The notes: generated from the letters alone by a model not told the origin. Counted from the first letter of the stretch, positions 36,959 to 49,869 are shown. The stretch: DNA of 64,000 bases from Eumeta japonica (GCA_005406025.1 BGZK01000712.1:244108-308107); one strand, 5' to 3'. Numbers and translations: made by a program.

Positions 36959-37189
36959 ATGGCTGATAATAGTGACTTTCATGAAGAAAAAATACTATTA
37001 GTTCCTGAGCACGACTATAACACGGACCGTGACAATAGCAGTGAATCACCGATGGCTAAAATAGCAATGTTCTGTTTAGACTGGAACTTTACTATCATGT
37101 GTGTTTACCACGATTTGATTAAATACTACTCACTAATGCATGCAATATATTTCATTAGCCATATAAAAATTTTAGGAGCAGTTCAGTAA
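36959..37189 (+). CDS. Hypothetical small ORF, doubtful
   Basis: A 76-codon frame with the start context TGCAATGG. The first half is acidic and hydrophilic (MADNSDFHEEKILL, then TDRDNSSES), more like a real N-terminus than most frames here. The second half is hydrophobic, AT-driven and likely non-coding. It could be a first exon with an unseen splice donor, the N-terminus of a transposase, or chance. No family recognised. Confidence 0.15.
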   Translation: MADNSDFHEEKILLVPEHDYNTDRDNSSESPMAKIAMFCLDWNFTIMCVYHDLIKYYSLMHAIYFISHIKILGAVQ

Positions 37190-38639
37190 AACATATTGTT
37201 GATCGACTTAATAATGTCTGCTGACCACAAGTTGCTTACCGACTGACCATTTTGGTCGACTGAATACATTTTACCGCTCATAGAAATACAAAGATATTGT
37301 TAATAGTTTAAATGGTAACTTAACGTCCTTCTCAAATTATCACATATCAAAATCATTATATAAACAACTGAGTTGAAATCTTGCAAATGCAACCCGTTCC
37401 AAACAACTTTACGTTAGTGTTAAGCGACAATGTTTAAAAAACTTGATAAGCACGAAAACATCATTTTTCACATTTTACAGCTCAAAATTGTCAGAGTTCT
37501 ATTTCGAAATTATTAGATCGACTCCATCGAGACTTGCGATTTTCTACACAGTATTTTAAGCACTAAAATAGATATAGAAATTTAAAAAGCAATATGTTGA
37601 GAAACCTAAAAAGAATATTATACATTTGTTTTATCGTTAGTAATCATTTTTGTCGTTAAATATATCGTTCACGTAATTTTTTGTTAAGAAATTCATTTTT
37701 TTTTAATCTCTAAAAACCACGCAATAGGTTCATGACCAATTTTCAGGACAATTAAGATCAGTAAACCCTTTCTAATGTTGTAAGCATGAATCCAGTCACT
37801 ACATTCGTTCAAAAATTATTCTAGACTATTCTAAAATTATACAGACATGCAGACATCCCTCTCAAAACAGTCAAGCTTTCGAGATCCTCAAAACGACGAT
37901 TTCCGGTGAAATTTCGTTTTCTCAAATCGGGGTAACTTTTTTTTTTAATTTACGGGAGTTTGCAATTTTCTTAACAAAAAGTCAAAAACTAAGGAGTATG
38001 TGTAATCCTTACAAAATCATAATTATTTTGTTTAACGTTGTAGCATATGTTATGACTATACTAAAAATTCATAAATTGTGTTACGAGCAATAGCATGGAC
38101 AGGGATCGGGATCAGGATTGGAACAGAAATCGTTAGATACAAAAACATGGGCAATTTAATCCTATCCATCCACACGGGCGAAGCCACAAGCATAGCTAGT
38201 TATGAAATGTTTTATTTCCGTTACAGTCAAAACAAACTCTCCCGCAGAAATCAGAAATTGTGCACAATATATTAAGTGCATGAACAAATTATTACTGTTA
38301 TAATTACGAGTTACTTTTCCGTTATGGCCAAAGTATAAAGTTACTTCTTAGGAAAACCACAAAAGGCGTCTATACGTTAACTGTACAAACGAATTGTAGT
38401 TGCTGTACGTTACATTGGTTACGGTAAAGCCATTAATTTTCTACTAGCTGAAACAACAAAATATGACTAATACGTTAACAGTTTAACGGATAATAGCTGT
38501 CATAACTGTTGCATATTACTACAATCAAACCATGCATTCAAAACATTTCAGTCTTAAAAAAAAACTAACCACCAAAAATTGGCATTTCAAAGCGTAACAG
38601 GAGCCCATAACGAGTTAGGGGTACAAGCGTCGAGCACGT
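37190..38639. other. AT-rich non-coding stretch
   Basis: Contains a short purine-rich tract at 38096-38130 (GGGATCGGGATCAGGATTGG), one of three similar tracts in the window. No gene recognised. Confidence 0.4.
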
Positions 38640-39330
38640 AAGCGAACCGAGCTAGAGAGAGGAGACAAACAAATAACCGGCGAGAGGAACACCTTATTGT
38701 TGCCAAAGAAAACACTCGTTAACGGCGACGTCCCGGCCGCGCAAATACCGGCGACGGTTAATTAACGCGCTCAATCGTTCAAACAACCACCTACGTCACA
38801 GATCCCGCGCCGCGAACAAATATTAATACAGCGGAATCGGCCGATCTAATTAACATTCATTCCTTCGACGGCGTAACAGATTAACGCCAATCTTGGCCGG
38901 CGGGGGGCGCGCGGCCCGCCGGATCCGCCTGAACTTGCGAACCAATCGGGACCTTATCACTTAACACTTACAAAACACTATCTGAAACGAGGCGCGTGCT
39001 CGTTCGGGGCCCGTCGCCGAGGCTCGAGATAAACTTTGTTCCGTTCCGAACGGGCACACGGTTCATACTGCCACGATCGAAATGACACCCTATAGCCTTT
39101 CAAAGAAGATCGCGATTAGGTTTATGAACTGCTGTCGCTCAAGTCGGCCGCGATGACGCGCCTATCGCTGATTGACAGAAGTCACACGGTACATTGTATT
39201 AGAGGGATTGTGAGGAACTTAAGCAGCGGGACCCGCTGCCAACTTGACAGGGTCTCGCCGAGGCTTAGCGGACTGACACGTCTTTGATCTTCATAACGGC
39301 TTATTAATTAGCCGAAGAAAGCTAATCTAA
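38640..39330. promoter_or_regulatory. Candidate developmental enhancer block
   Basis: About 700 bp of GC-rich, complex sequence with clear factor motifs: TTAATTAA-type sites near 38758-38765, CTAATTAAC near 38848, TGATTGACAG (39169-39178, the Exd/Meis-type composite site), CTTTGATCTT (39282-39291, a TCF/pangolin site) and TTAATTAG near 39303-39310. There is no open frame of note. Motif density in unique-looking sequence suits an enhancer. This is inference; no conservation data were available. Confidence 0.42.
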
Positions 39331-40194
39331 AGATGTTTAGACAGCGCCAACTATTACAGGCTGGTTGATGAAATCGTTTAACTTCATTGCGATGTCATAT
39401 TTACTATGAGTTTCTTCTTAAAAAAAAATTTAAAAATAACGCTTTCGGTTTCTGTATAAAAATTTACTACATGTAATCAGTTTTGTATAAAATGTAGTTC
39501 TAAAATCGTGATTTTCTGTATAGAATAAGAGCTTACACTAACGAAAAGTTCGCGTTATGATTTTTATGATATGAATTAAAATGGCCTATATTATTTGTAT
39601 GTTCGAATCTGTTTATGTAATGAGTGATTATTTGAATGCGCGGTGGTCCTTTGTAACTCAATTAAGATTTTTGGACTCGCATTAAAAATATGTAATTACT
39701 TGACCAACACGTTGTTGATAGTAGGAGTGTGAAGTAGAGACTTAAATATTTAAAAAAAGATATAAGATTCAAAGTGAAAAAAAGCTGCTTCATCACATGC
39801 TTTTGAAAACTAAAAAAGTTATTGCTATATTTATTCGATTTACTTTATACACGTCAAATATTACGACAGCATTCCAAAAAACAACCCAACTACGAAGTAA
39901 GTTATTTAAAACAAAGACTTTTATTATAAAAAACATCAAATATGTACATAAAAATTTAATGCTGTTTGTTCAAAATCTCAAATTTTCAAAAGTTCTTTAC
40001 CGGTCGTTTTGAATTTGTTACGCAACGTTGTATTCATATACACGCATGTTTTATGGACCATATTTTTTAGCATCTGTCCCTGGCTTCATTTAAAGTTAGG
40101 GACAGTATTATTGAAACAAAGCACTGCACCGATTAAAAATTCTTTCATTCATTAAAAGCCATACTGTTCGTGAGTAATATGGCTTATATTTTAT
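39331..40194. other. AT-rich non-coding stretch
   Basis: Nothing recognised. Confidence 0.45.
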
Positions 40195-40230
40195 TTTGAT
40201 ATTAGTATTTGCTCCACCTTCGTCCATATA

Positions 40231-40390
40231 AGCGATAGCGGAAGCTAAACTGAAAGCTAGGCGGGAAGCAGAAGCGAGAGCAGAAACCGGGACCAAAATT
40301 GGAAATTTAACCGGCGTCAAATGGAACCGGGAATAGAATCAATAGCGTGACCGGAATCGAATCAAGATCAGTACCATAATCAGAATTGGA
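40231..40390. repeat. Degenerate purine-rich short-period repeat
   Basis: Loose hexamer-like units such as GGAAGC, CGGGAA, ACCGGGA and CGGAATCGAATC. Similar tracts occur at 38096-38130 and 57440-57560. Probably worn satellite-like tails of a dispersed repeat. Confidence 0.5.
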
Positions 40391-41082
40391 AGGCGGTCCG
40401 AGATTTGAATTAACAGCAACATTAATCGATGAAGGAAATATATTCTAACTCCAAACGAGAAAAGCAGTGGGCAGAAAACTAGTTTTGAAAAAAAAATCGG
40501 TTAAACAAAAATTATTGAAAAAATTTTTGGACATTTGCAATTTTACAATATGCCAGACCAAATCGGGTTAAATTTTCGAAAAATTAAACTGATATTACTT
40601 CGAATAGACTGATATTATTTCGAATGTCCTAAATTTTATTCTGATCGGTCAATTAAAAGATAAAAGCTTTCCTTGATTTCATAATTTCTTGAATCTCAAT
40701 TTTAATCGAATAATCAGATTTTCAATATTCTCAATTAATAATTATTATGTATTGTACAATAAATATTATGTATTAGTATGAATTGTATATGTACGAATGT
40801 GATGTACACACATTCATACATATACTACAGTATTTTCCTAAAATTAATCATAATAGGACTAGGTCCTCGAAGCCCTAGCGTTTTGAAGTCTTAGGAAAAT
40901 GATGAAATCTCACTTTTTAGAAAGTTGGGTTAAAAATAATAAGTACCTCATTTTTATTCATATGTCTTCGTGATTAGTAAAAAAGACTAAAAAAATATAA
41001 GAAACTAAATGTGCGATTCGCGGAACCCCTTCAGAAACGAAGTTTTTTTTTGCAATGTAAATAAGCAAAGTAAGGAATAAAA
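40391..41082. other. AT-rich non-coding stretch
   Basis: No gene recognised. Local palindromic ATGTATTA/ACATACAT runs lie at 40740-40830. Confidence 0.45.
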
Positions 41083-41293
41083 TCAGAGTTTCATTTAATA
41101 TTTTAGGAGAAATACTAATTTATCAAAAATAAGATATAAAATAGTCAATTTTAGATTACATAAAAATAGTAAATAACAAATTTCAAGAGAAAAACAGACA
41201 ATCGCATGGAGGGGGCAAAACCCTTCGCGTTATGTCACGATTTCTACCAGTCAATTCTTACCACAACTACAGTGCGTTAAGCAATTTCGTTCC
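41083..41293 (+). mobile_element. Isolated member of the 22-26 kb repeat family
   Basis: Starts with CAGAGTTTCATTTAATATTTTAGG, matching 22575-22598, contains CTTCGCGTTATGTCACG, and ends GTGCGTTAA-GCAATTTCGTTCC, a variant of the GGAACTTCGTTCC signature. This one block carries both hallmarks and so suggests the extent of the element (about 210 bp here). Confidence 0.6.
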
Positions 41294-42235
41294 AAAACTA
41301 ATTCAATGTTTTTTAATATTGCAAATAATAAAAATTGAATAGGTAGGTCACAGGATAAAGTTAAGTATAAATTATAATGTTCTAGGGCAGGATGTGAGTT
41401 TCTTCTAAGGAAAAGAGGTTCTAGTTGAATTTTCAGATGTTTGTCATTTTAATCAGAGGAGCACGAAAAAAAGCTTTAAGATAAAAACGCAATTCGATAA
41501 TAAAAAATAAAACTGCTAACTAAATGATAAAAACGATAAAAAAAGGAACAAATAAAAAAATTCTGTATTTAAGAGATCTACAGCATATTTAGTAGTACAC
41601 ATTAATTATTGAGTGTACAAACGATCAAAGATCACGTTAATAAGCAGAAAAACAACTACAAGACATTCAACGAAAACCTACGAGATGTCCTACCAATCTA
41701 TATTTTACATGTGGGAGCGCGGGCGCGTCCCGGGAGCTTCGTCAAATTAAGTGTGTTCCATCTCGATGAAGACGTCCTCTGCATAAATAATGAATGGTAA
41801 ATAACAAATAAGTACATTGTGATATGTTGATTCAATTATACGTACATACGTCTAGATTGATGATAAATGTAATAAACCGTTACACGGGAAAATTTTAGAG
41901 GAACGTAAAATAACATAATTGGAAGTATACGAAACGTAAGTTTCATATTCATTATCATGATTATGCCGACACACGAGTTTCGTTATAATAATATATCGAA
42001 TCGGATAGAATATTATCATTATAATATAGCGGAGTAATAAGATTTTTTCAACTTTCCGCATTAAATTCGAAAATTTTCATGAAATTCGAGAAATAATTTC
42101 AGGCTTGCGCGCAAGGTCAACCGTTACTCAAATTTTATTTTTGTGGTATACATTAATTTTCTAGCATAAATATTTCTTCAAATTCGATTTAAACAATGCA
42201 AAATACGTAATTACGATATTGTGAAACGACGTAAA
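41294..42235. other. AT-rich non-coding stretch
   Basis: Nothing recognised. Confidence 0.45.
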
Positions 42236-42555
42236 GCCTCATTTCAGAACACATCGCGCGGTCACTGCGACAACTTCGGGCGCGGTGCGCGCTGCCTTGT
42301 GGCGGCGCACATCTAATACACTTTACGACGTAATCTAGTTACACTAGCATAAACGATACAACGCCAATATCGTGCCGAAATATTCAACATTGTCGCGTGG
42401 CGCAGACGCGGCGTACGGCAGGTGTTTGCCGCCGAATGGCCTCGTAAAAACATCCCCATATGGATTTATTACTTGAGTGCACTTGCTGCTGTAACGGCGG
42501 CGTCCGACCGCCTGCTGTGGGGCCCGCGTCGACGGTCGCGCTCTCTTGCGTTCGC
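42236..42555. promoter_or_regulatory. GC-rich island
   Basis: CpG-rich patches at 42250-42310 and 42395-42545. Abuts the inverted repeat below. Candidate regulatory block by composition only. Confidence 0.2.
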
Positions 42556-43125
42556 TAACTATTCTAGTCTAAGATCCAACATTAGAAAAATGTATCGTCA
42601 TCTGTTGATCGAATCAAATAATGGTTAAAAGGCAAATAACAATATTATAAAATTGTGCGAACTATGTCTGCCACCGTAGTCCTGCTGCTATTAACATTAA
42701 TTAATTGATTAATTATGAATTTTTTGCTTTTTATGTTGATTACACATCACAAGCACAAAATTTTCGAATACGATGTTTTACACCTTGCTGCAATAGGCAG
42801 CGATCTGTGTGACCGTTACAGTTACCTGCAGCCAGATTTAAGCAGGTAGATAAACTGAACTTATTTCCCTCGTCTGTTAATTAAAAAATATTAACACGTT
42901 TGTAAAGTTTACAAAAACCGAAATATATTTATAACTGGCAGTTACTGTGAAACTATTTGCAGCCTACACAAAAAAAAAATGTAATTAATATTAATAACAG
43001 CGGCACTACGGTGGCAGACATTGTTCTCGTAAATTTATTGTTATCTACCTGCAAAACATAATTTGATTCAATTAACAGATGAGGGTACGTTTTTCTAATG
43101 CCGAATCTTAGGCTATTCATATTTA
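42556..43125. repeat. Imperfect inverted repeat, ~150-bp arms
   Basis: The left arm (about 42556-42705) and the right arm (about 42977-43125) match in reverse complement. Shared blocks include ATGTCTGCCACCGTAGT, CAATAATAT-type spacer and TTGATCGAATCAAATAATG-like sequence. Both arms encode a similar peptide on opposite strands (SLRxxIRKxYxHLLIESN). The ~270-bp spacer is AT-rich with TGCAGCC motifs. Could be a foldback element or an inverted duplication of an old coding fragment. Confidence 0.75.
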
Positions 43126-44319
43126 GTTGTTGTGTTACGGGAGCGGCGGTTAGATAGCCCTCTTTTCCTTGGCTACGTCTCGTTTCAATCATTCCGTATC
43201 TACGTAAAGTCAATGTTTCTATGCGCGTACCGAAATGGTCATTCAGTGTTTAATAAACAACATTCCATATGGAAATTAGAATTTTCAATATTTATAAGAT
43301 TTCTTTGAGTTTGGATGTGACGTGATTTTAAAGTTAACGTCTTCTTCAAGAAGAAATTCATGAACAGTGGACTTATTGAGCTGAGACTTCGGATGAAAGT
43401 TAAATTTAGCCACAATTGCAGCCACATGGCGCTTCAATCAGAATCGATTGACTATGGGCGAACATTTTCGACGATCAAAAATAATTATTCGAAATATTAA
43501 ATTCACGTTGAGTTTTCATGAATAAATGCAATTTTAACCAATTTCTGGTGTTTCGATTACAATTGTCTGCTTACGGAGGAATTCTTGAATGGTTGTTGGT
43601 ATCGATTTGATTTCTTTACATTCATAACGTTAATCGTGCTTGGTGCTTGAACCTAGCTTTTTCTTAAGGGGAACTTCGCAATGATTAGTAGTTAAAATAA
43701 TTAAAATGGATAGTTACACAAATTGGACTTACATGGAAGGCTTAAAATCAAAGCCATTAGATCTAAAATAAAAAGATTTTGCGAGGGTATGCATCATCAA
43801 TATAGAAAGAACTTGACACAACAAAATTCTGGCAGTGTAGTACCGAATATGTAAAAATTGTAAACACTCCGTGGTAAGGTAAAAACCGGACAAAATAACA
43901 CAGGTAAGGTAAGCTTTTCATTAGATTAGAGAGGATAAAAAAGGAGATTAGACATATTGTGGAATTCTCAAGACGTGCTTTAGAAGTTAATCTACACGTA
44001 GTACATTGATTTTACATAGGTATTTAGAACTATTACCATTAGAACTTTCATTTATTGGTTTATTCACATTAAAAAGGTGATTTCAATAAATAATAATAAA
44101 ATACCCTTTTAGCCAACCCTAACAAACAAAGACGAATATTAATTGGGCTGTATAGATACGACGAAACTCCGACTTGTATTTGATACCATTTTCCCATCCT
44201 CGTTAATAAAGTGACTACTATTAAATATCAATAACACAACGATTTTTTTTGTGTCGACTTCAAAAAAAATAAATTAAACCATCGCAACAGTAACAGATAT
44301 CGATCGAAAATCGAAACAG
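43126..44319. other. AT-rich non-coding stretch
   Basis: Nothing recognised. Confidence 0.45.
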
Positions 44320-44530
44320 ATTCGAACGTAACCCCGACGAATTAGCATATCGCCCGTCAGGCGGATCTTGGCGGGACCACATCGGGCGGGGGGCGGGGGG
44401 TGCGGAAGTGCCGACCGCGGGCCTCGTATTATAACATCTAAGTAAACAATTGGTGTTGGCCGATAAGTAAGTTTGCGTGCGGCGGGCCGGACTCCGCAGA
44501 TTTGCCACTGCGCGAAAACGTCCCTCAACA
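44320..44530. promoter_or_regulatory. GC-rich island with G-run cluster
   Basis: CpG-rich, with G-runs at 44384-44400 (GGGCGGGGGGCGGGGGG) plus an upstream GGG, which could form a G-quadruplex with one 8-nt loop. Overlapping minus-strand frames have no domain. Confidence 0.25.
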
Positions 44531-45395
44531 CTGTAGCGATAGTTTTAAATTGTAATTAAACGGATGAATGTTTGTTGTTATGAGCGGTTGTTGTTCATGA
44601 AATTAAGGTTTGAAGGAAGAATGAAAAAACTTGTGTTCACTATCTGTGCGCGTACACGGTCATTGAGTCCGATCTATCTTATTATTCAAACCGTGTCCAT
44701 TTAATGCTCATAGGCATGGAAAAAGATACTGTAACTGTAGAAGTATTGCTGATCAATATGTATGTATATTTCTTTGCAATACTTGTACATATTGATTTAT
44801 AAGTCATTTTTAGCTCTGAAACTATGTAGGTACCTACTACCTAGTATATATCCGTAGAGTCTTTAATTATGACAACCCTTAATTTTCAAATATATATTTA
44901 GAAAAATATAACATTAGAACATAGTAATTTTGATAACATGACTGACTTACTCATGGAGAAAATTTAAATAATTAAAAAATACTTTTATAAACAATAAATT
45001 ACGTTACTTCTAAAGATAAACTTTTTATTTATGATTATTTAATGAAATAAGTAGTTCAATTAATCACTAAAAATACAACCGTTGAAATGTAAGTTCAACC
45101 ATTACAAAATCCATTAGTATAGCGCACATAATACAAAATAAATGTTGGTAATTTTAGACAATCAGAAAATATTCAACGCTATTTTCGGTAAAATATGTAA
45201 AGGATGTAAATTTCGTCAACCGTGATAAACAGTAAAAGATATTATAATAGACTGCTTGATGTTAAATTTTAATATACAAAAAGCTATACAAGCATCCGAA
45301 CTAATTTTGTACAAAAATTTCGTCCATAAAGGAAATATCATTGCAGAAGATGCGCGAACACATATATTTTAAACCGTCAAAGGTACACGAAACCC
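44531..45395. other. AT-rich non-coding stretch
   Basis: Nothing recognised. Confidence 0.45.
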
Positions 45396-45625
45396 ATAAA
45401 CAAGGCCGGGCCGCCCTCTGGCGGTGCGCCGTATTCCGGAGCTTTAAGTTGCAAGTTTCACAGGGCGCCGCCGCCCGCGCGTGTTTGTGCGCGGCTCGCG
45501 GCTGACTCGACACGACCACTTGTTAACGAGGCGTACGTATGCAGTTTCAACCCGTCTGCCGTATTTTGGCGAGTTTGAGGGGGAAATGCGGTTTGAGCTT
45601 GGAACACTCGTTTTTCCATTGTCCC
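45396..45625. promoter_or_regulatory. GC-rich island
   Basis: CpG-rich block, strongest at 45405-45500. Candidate regulatory block by composition only. Confidence 0.2.
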
Positions 45626-46195
45626 GTCCCGCCTGTCATTATTTTACATGCTGACATTATATTACAAAACTGTCTATGATACCGATAATAATATTAGTTT
45701 ATTTTCGCATTACACCAAGTGTAATTTTTTTCTGGTAAAGAAAGTTTACAGTTACTCGAAACTTTTACCGAACCTAATCTAATTACGTGGGCGCAAAATG
45801 TTGATTTTGGTTCGCTTGTAACGTACTTAAATTGTACATCACTATGATAACTTCAATAATATGCACATAAGAAAAACATAAAAACGACCCGCCATTTAAT
45901 GCAAAACAGTTTCTAAAAGTTTCTTAAAATAAAATATGTAAAATTATAAAAAAAATATATCAAAAATAAAAAACATCATTGAAAATTAAAAAAAAAAATG
46001 TACTGAACTATAAGTACTTGGCGTACATGATGTTTGAAATCACTACATTTTCAACACACTATAGATACGCTGGATATGAAATATCGATGTTATATATTAT
46101 TCATTACCCGTATCACAAAAATTCAACATTCGTAAATTACATTAAAACAAAAAAATCAATCACTTGACATCCGACGATAAAACCGAAGAAAAATC
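45626..46195. other. AT-rich non-coding stretch
   Basis: Nothing recognised. Confidence 0.45.
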
Positions 46196-46350
46196 AATAT
46201 ACGAAGCTGTAAGCTTCCCGCCGTTATCGACGCACTCGCAGCCGGCCGCGAGCCTACGCCGATAACGCGCTACCAATCACCGATAAGGACGTGGAATACC
46301 TTCGCAAAAAATTAAAACCAGATAACGACATCGGCCCGCTTCAAGCTGCT
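46196..46350. promoter_or_regulatory. GATA-motif cluster in GC-rich block
   Basis: Four GATAA/TTATC motifs lie within about 100 bp: 46224-46228 (TTATC), 46261-46265, 46282-46286 and 46321-46325, embedded in a small GC-rich block. Homotypic clustering of this kind suits a GATA-factor enhancer. Inference from motifs only. Confidence 0.35.
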
Positions 46351-46729
46351 TTGATACCCCTTTGTATTGAAAGAAAATAAACTTGTAAAGCACGCTACTT
46401 TTCTTTTATTTGGGAATCCAAAATCTTTTAATTTACATTCTTGTTGAAAAAGCGACTCAGTTGTAATATCGCTCGGGGAAATAATCAATTAACCATCGAT
46501 TATTATGTCATATTATAAAGAATAAATATTTTTTTTATTTATATACTGATTATTTCATTATTATTATTGACAATGTATAAAATCATGTATTCCAAAAGAC
46601 TTCTTCATGATGGGCATTATAAGTGTTTTCCATAAAAAAAAAAACTGAAACGTAACTCTCCGAAAAATTAGAATAGGCAAATTGTTTCAAGGTAAGAAAA
46701 TAAATGTTTGAGAAATAGGCAACTAAACG

Positions 46730-47060
46730 AACGCCGCAGGCGCGGGCGGCGGGGGGTGGGTTGGACAGTTTAAAAGGAAATCGAGAGAAAGCTCTAGTCT
46801 GAAGTAGCTTACTCAGTTTCAAAAGTCAACTAATTAAATCGTTTCGAATAGCGTATTGTCTCGATCGGGCCTCTAATTGATCGGTTTAGCGAAACGCCGT
46901 CTCGGGCTCGGGCGGGTCCGCCCCCGCCCCCGGCCCGCCCCGGCGCGAACACGAGATGGGCTCATTTGGTGCACTCTTAATTACGGCGGCCGATTTAATT
47001 GATCGATCCGCTCCGACTGATACTATCGGACCCGTTTAGTTTCCGCGAAAATTTAATTTA
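46730..47060. promoter_or_regulatory. GC-rich island with homeodomain-type sites and quadruplex motif
   Basis: CpG-rich core (46890-46950) flanked by CTAATTGATCGG, TTAATTAC and TTAATTGATCGATC sites. C-runs at 46921-46941 (5, 5, 3 and 4 C separated by 1-2 nt) form a canonical G-quadruplex motif on the minus strand. Candidate enhancer or promoter. Confidence 0.35.
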
Positions 47061-49660
47061 TGGTTAATTCGGCAACTACAAATATACGTCTTCTCTTTCG
47101 TTCGATGATTTAGCCTTCTTCAGATACGTTACTTGATGTCCGATATTATTGTGTGGAATATCATTTGATAGGTTTGAATTTATTGCAGGTGTTTGAAAAA
47201 TAAATATATTTTAGACATGTTGTGCATTCATCAATTCAAATTAATAGAATAAAGAATGGTTCAATTCGTGAAATTTAGTGCCCTCCAAAGTGCTGAAATT
47301 AAAAAAAATTGTAAAAAGAAAAGAACGGGTAGTAGCAATTTTTAGATAAATTAATTAGGTTGATTTTGATATTACAAATTATAAGCTCACGTTATTTTCC
47401 ATAAAGGTAGGCAAAGACCACATAACTTCATAAGGTACATCTTTAGGGTGCTTCGTTGAAATCTATCAAAAATTTTTTGCAAGATTGTCTGTTCTGAGTG
47501 TTTAAAATTCGACTCTTTCTAAATATACCATCCGTTTTATCTGCTCAAGATTGTCTAGGGCGCCTGCAGTCCGCCTGTTTAGGGTATCTTTTATATTAAA
47601 GGCACTCGAGCTGCCGCGGAACGCGTCATAGTATACATAAAATGAAGATTTCGGCATTTTTTTCACTTTTCGTTAAATAAACCCCAACCAATTGAACAGT
47701 CCTTTGAATAGAAACACTGAAGAATTACTTTAAAATATCACTTACCGCGCGCTATACCAAGTTTTATAAATCCCTATGGATATCGTTGCGGCCAAACTTT
47801 TACGAATAGCTGCATGGAAAATAAAGAGGCGAGTAGCACTTTGCGAAAATGACGCATTTGCTGGAGTGGTTGTACTAGATATATACAAAGAAAAAAAATA
47901 ATAAACTTATTGTCATTTCTCAGTTTTTGTTCAATTAAAGCTAAAGCAGAGCTACAAAGTTACAAGCAAAGATACAAAGAAAAGTAAAGGTTAAGTAGTC
48001 GAGTCTTCTTTGAATACCTAATAGCAAACTTGCAAAAGCTTAAAGCACGAGCAGTTTTGAAAAATAACATAAAAAAACAGATTTATGTTTTAAATTATCT
48101 TGAAAAGAAGTATTAAGTGAAAACAAGTAGTAAATTCCTCTACAAATTTTCTGTGATAACTAAACATTAGTTGTATGTCATAATTTAGAATTACAATTGC
48201 ATATCAAGCTAGCTGAGCCAGGTTACTACGATTTTAGGACAAAATGACTTATCAGATGTAAGCTGGTACAATAAATACGCTGGAATTAAAAACTTGAATT
48301 TACTTTAGTTTTTCCCCGTTCTCCTTTTTGATGTGTTCAAACCAATGGTTTGATTATTTTTTTGCGATAAAAAAGTACATGATATTGCACACTATGTATT
48401 CTTTTTTTATTTTATTTTTTATTGTTCTATTTATAAACATACAATACAGAACATTGTATTCAGAACGACACAGCAAGTACTTCAAAACTATAAACGATTA
48501 AAAACTCCAGTGTTTTTCATTTCTTTTGTAAACAACTTTGCAGTAAAATATATAGTGCAGAAATTATTTATTAAATTTTAGCAAGGGGCCTTGTTTGTGC
48601 ATATTAAGAACTATTTCTTATTATTACTAATGACTATTATTTATTACTACTAGTGATTACTACATATTATAAATAATAAGCCTATGCAGTGTCAGGTTAT
48701 ATGTCAAATATTTAGCCGTCATGTTATAACAACAAGTGTGATAAGCGATACAGCACTTATCGCAAGGCTTAAGCGATTAAGCGCATAATCGATTGATTTA
48801 AACATCAGTTCAACTTGAATCTTCTATTAAATGATAAAATTGAAAAGGCGACTTTGAAATGTTAAGCCTCCTTAATTTACCCTAAAATAGTTACTTTGGA
48901 GTCTGTTTGTTTTAGTTCAAAATCGTGCCAAAAATTTACTTCTTTAGGATAATTAATTTAACGATGATTGCTCAGTGCCCAAATAAAAACATATAACATA
49001 CGACCTTAGAAATAATTAGGCAACATAAGAGCATGTATCATTTTCACCTTAGATTACCATTGCAAATAACACTAGTGAAAAAATATTACTCGTTTTTTGT
49101 TTTTTTTTTGTACATTCTTGTTTACTTCTAAAGAGGTATATAGATAAATCCAAAGCGCTTCGAGTGGATTTAAAAAAATCAAGTAGTACTTTGTTACTTC
49201 ATTGCTAAAATTTTGTCTCTCTTTATTTGATCTATCCGGATCTTAAGTTTTGAAAGGTGATTAAGACGTCGTTCTCATAAGTACAATTCCTTAAAGTTCT
49301 ACTTCACGTTGTGTCTCATTTTCGTTTATGACTGCAATTTATTACATTTATTATAGTTAAGTACTACTTAAAACTTTTCACAAGCTCTTATTTCAAGTTT
49401 CACCTCCGAGAGCGTGTCCTTTTAAATATGAAAACTTACAAGTTATGTTTACTCTCTGTTTGGGCAGTATTACGCTGAAAGTTTGCCTACATGTAGAACT
49501 TAGTGGGTTCTCAATGTGAGGTCAGAAGAGAAAGAATGATGTCACTAAAGTCTTAACGGCATGGTTATATATATATACATACCATAGGTATATATATGAC
49601 ATTGTATATTTTTAAATACTTACAATAAAGCTTGGTTATTGAAGTATTTTTTTATAGCAG
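47061..49660. other. AT-rich non-coding stretch
   Basis: No gene recognised. An imperfect 9-bp inverted repeat (TGTGATAAG / CTTATCGCA) lies near 48737-48764. Confidence 0.45.
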
Positions 49661-49680
49661 AAGCGATAAGCACGCTTGTG

Positions 49681-49862
49681 GGTCACCCACAATAAAATAT
49701 CATCGTGGCCCATGAGTATCGGTAACACTGGGGGAGTTGTTAACGCATTTTTGAGCCGGTATGTTCACTTCTCGTGGTCCATCCACTACATTACCGCATA
49801 TTACAACAGTGTCGGTCACCTATAAAAAATTATCATCTTGGCCCATGATTATCGGTAACACT
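49681..49862. repeat. Direct repeat, 49-bp units 133 bp apart
   Basis: Units 49681-49729 and 49814-49862 share GGTCACC, TATCATC, TGGCCCATGA and TATCGGTAACACT, with 6 mismatches in 49 positions. They lie immediately upstream of the reverse transcriptase relic. Confidence 0.85.
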
Positions 49863-49869
49863 AGTTTAT

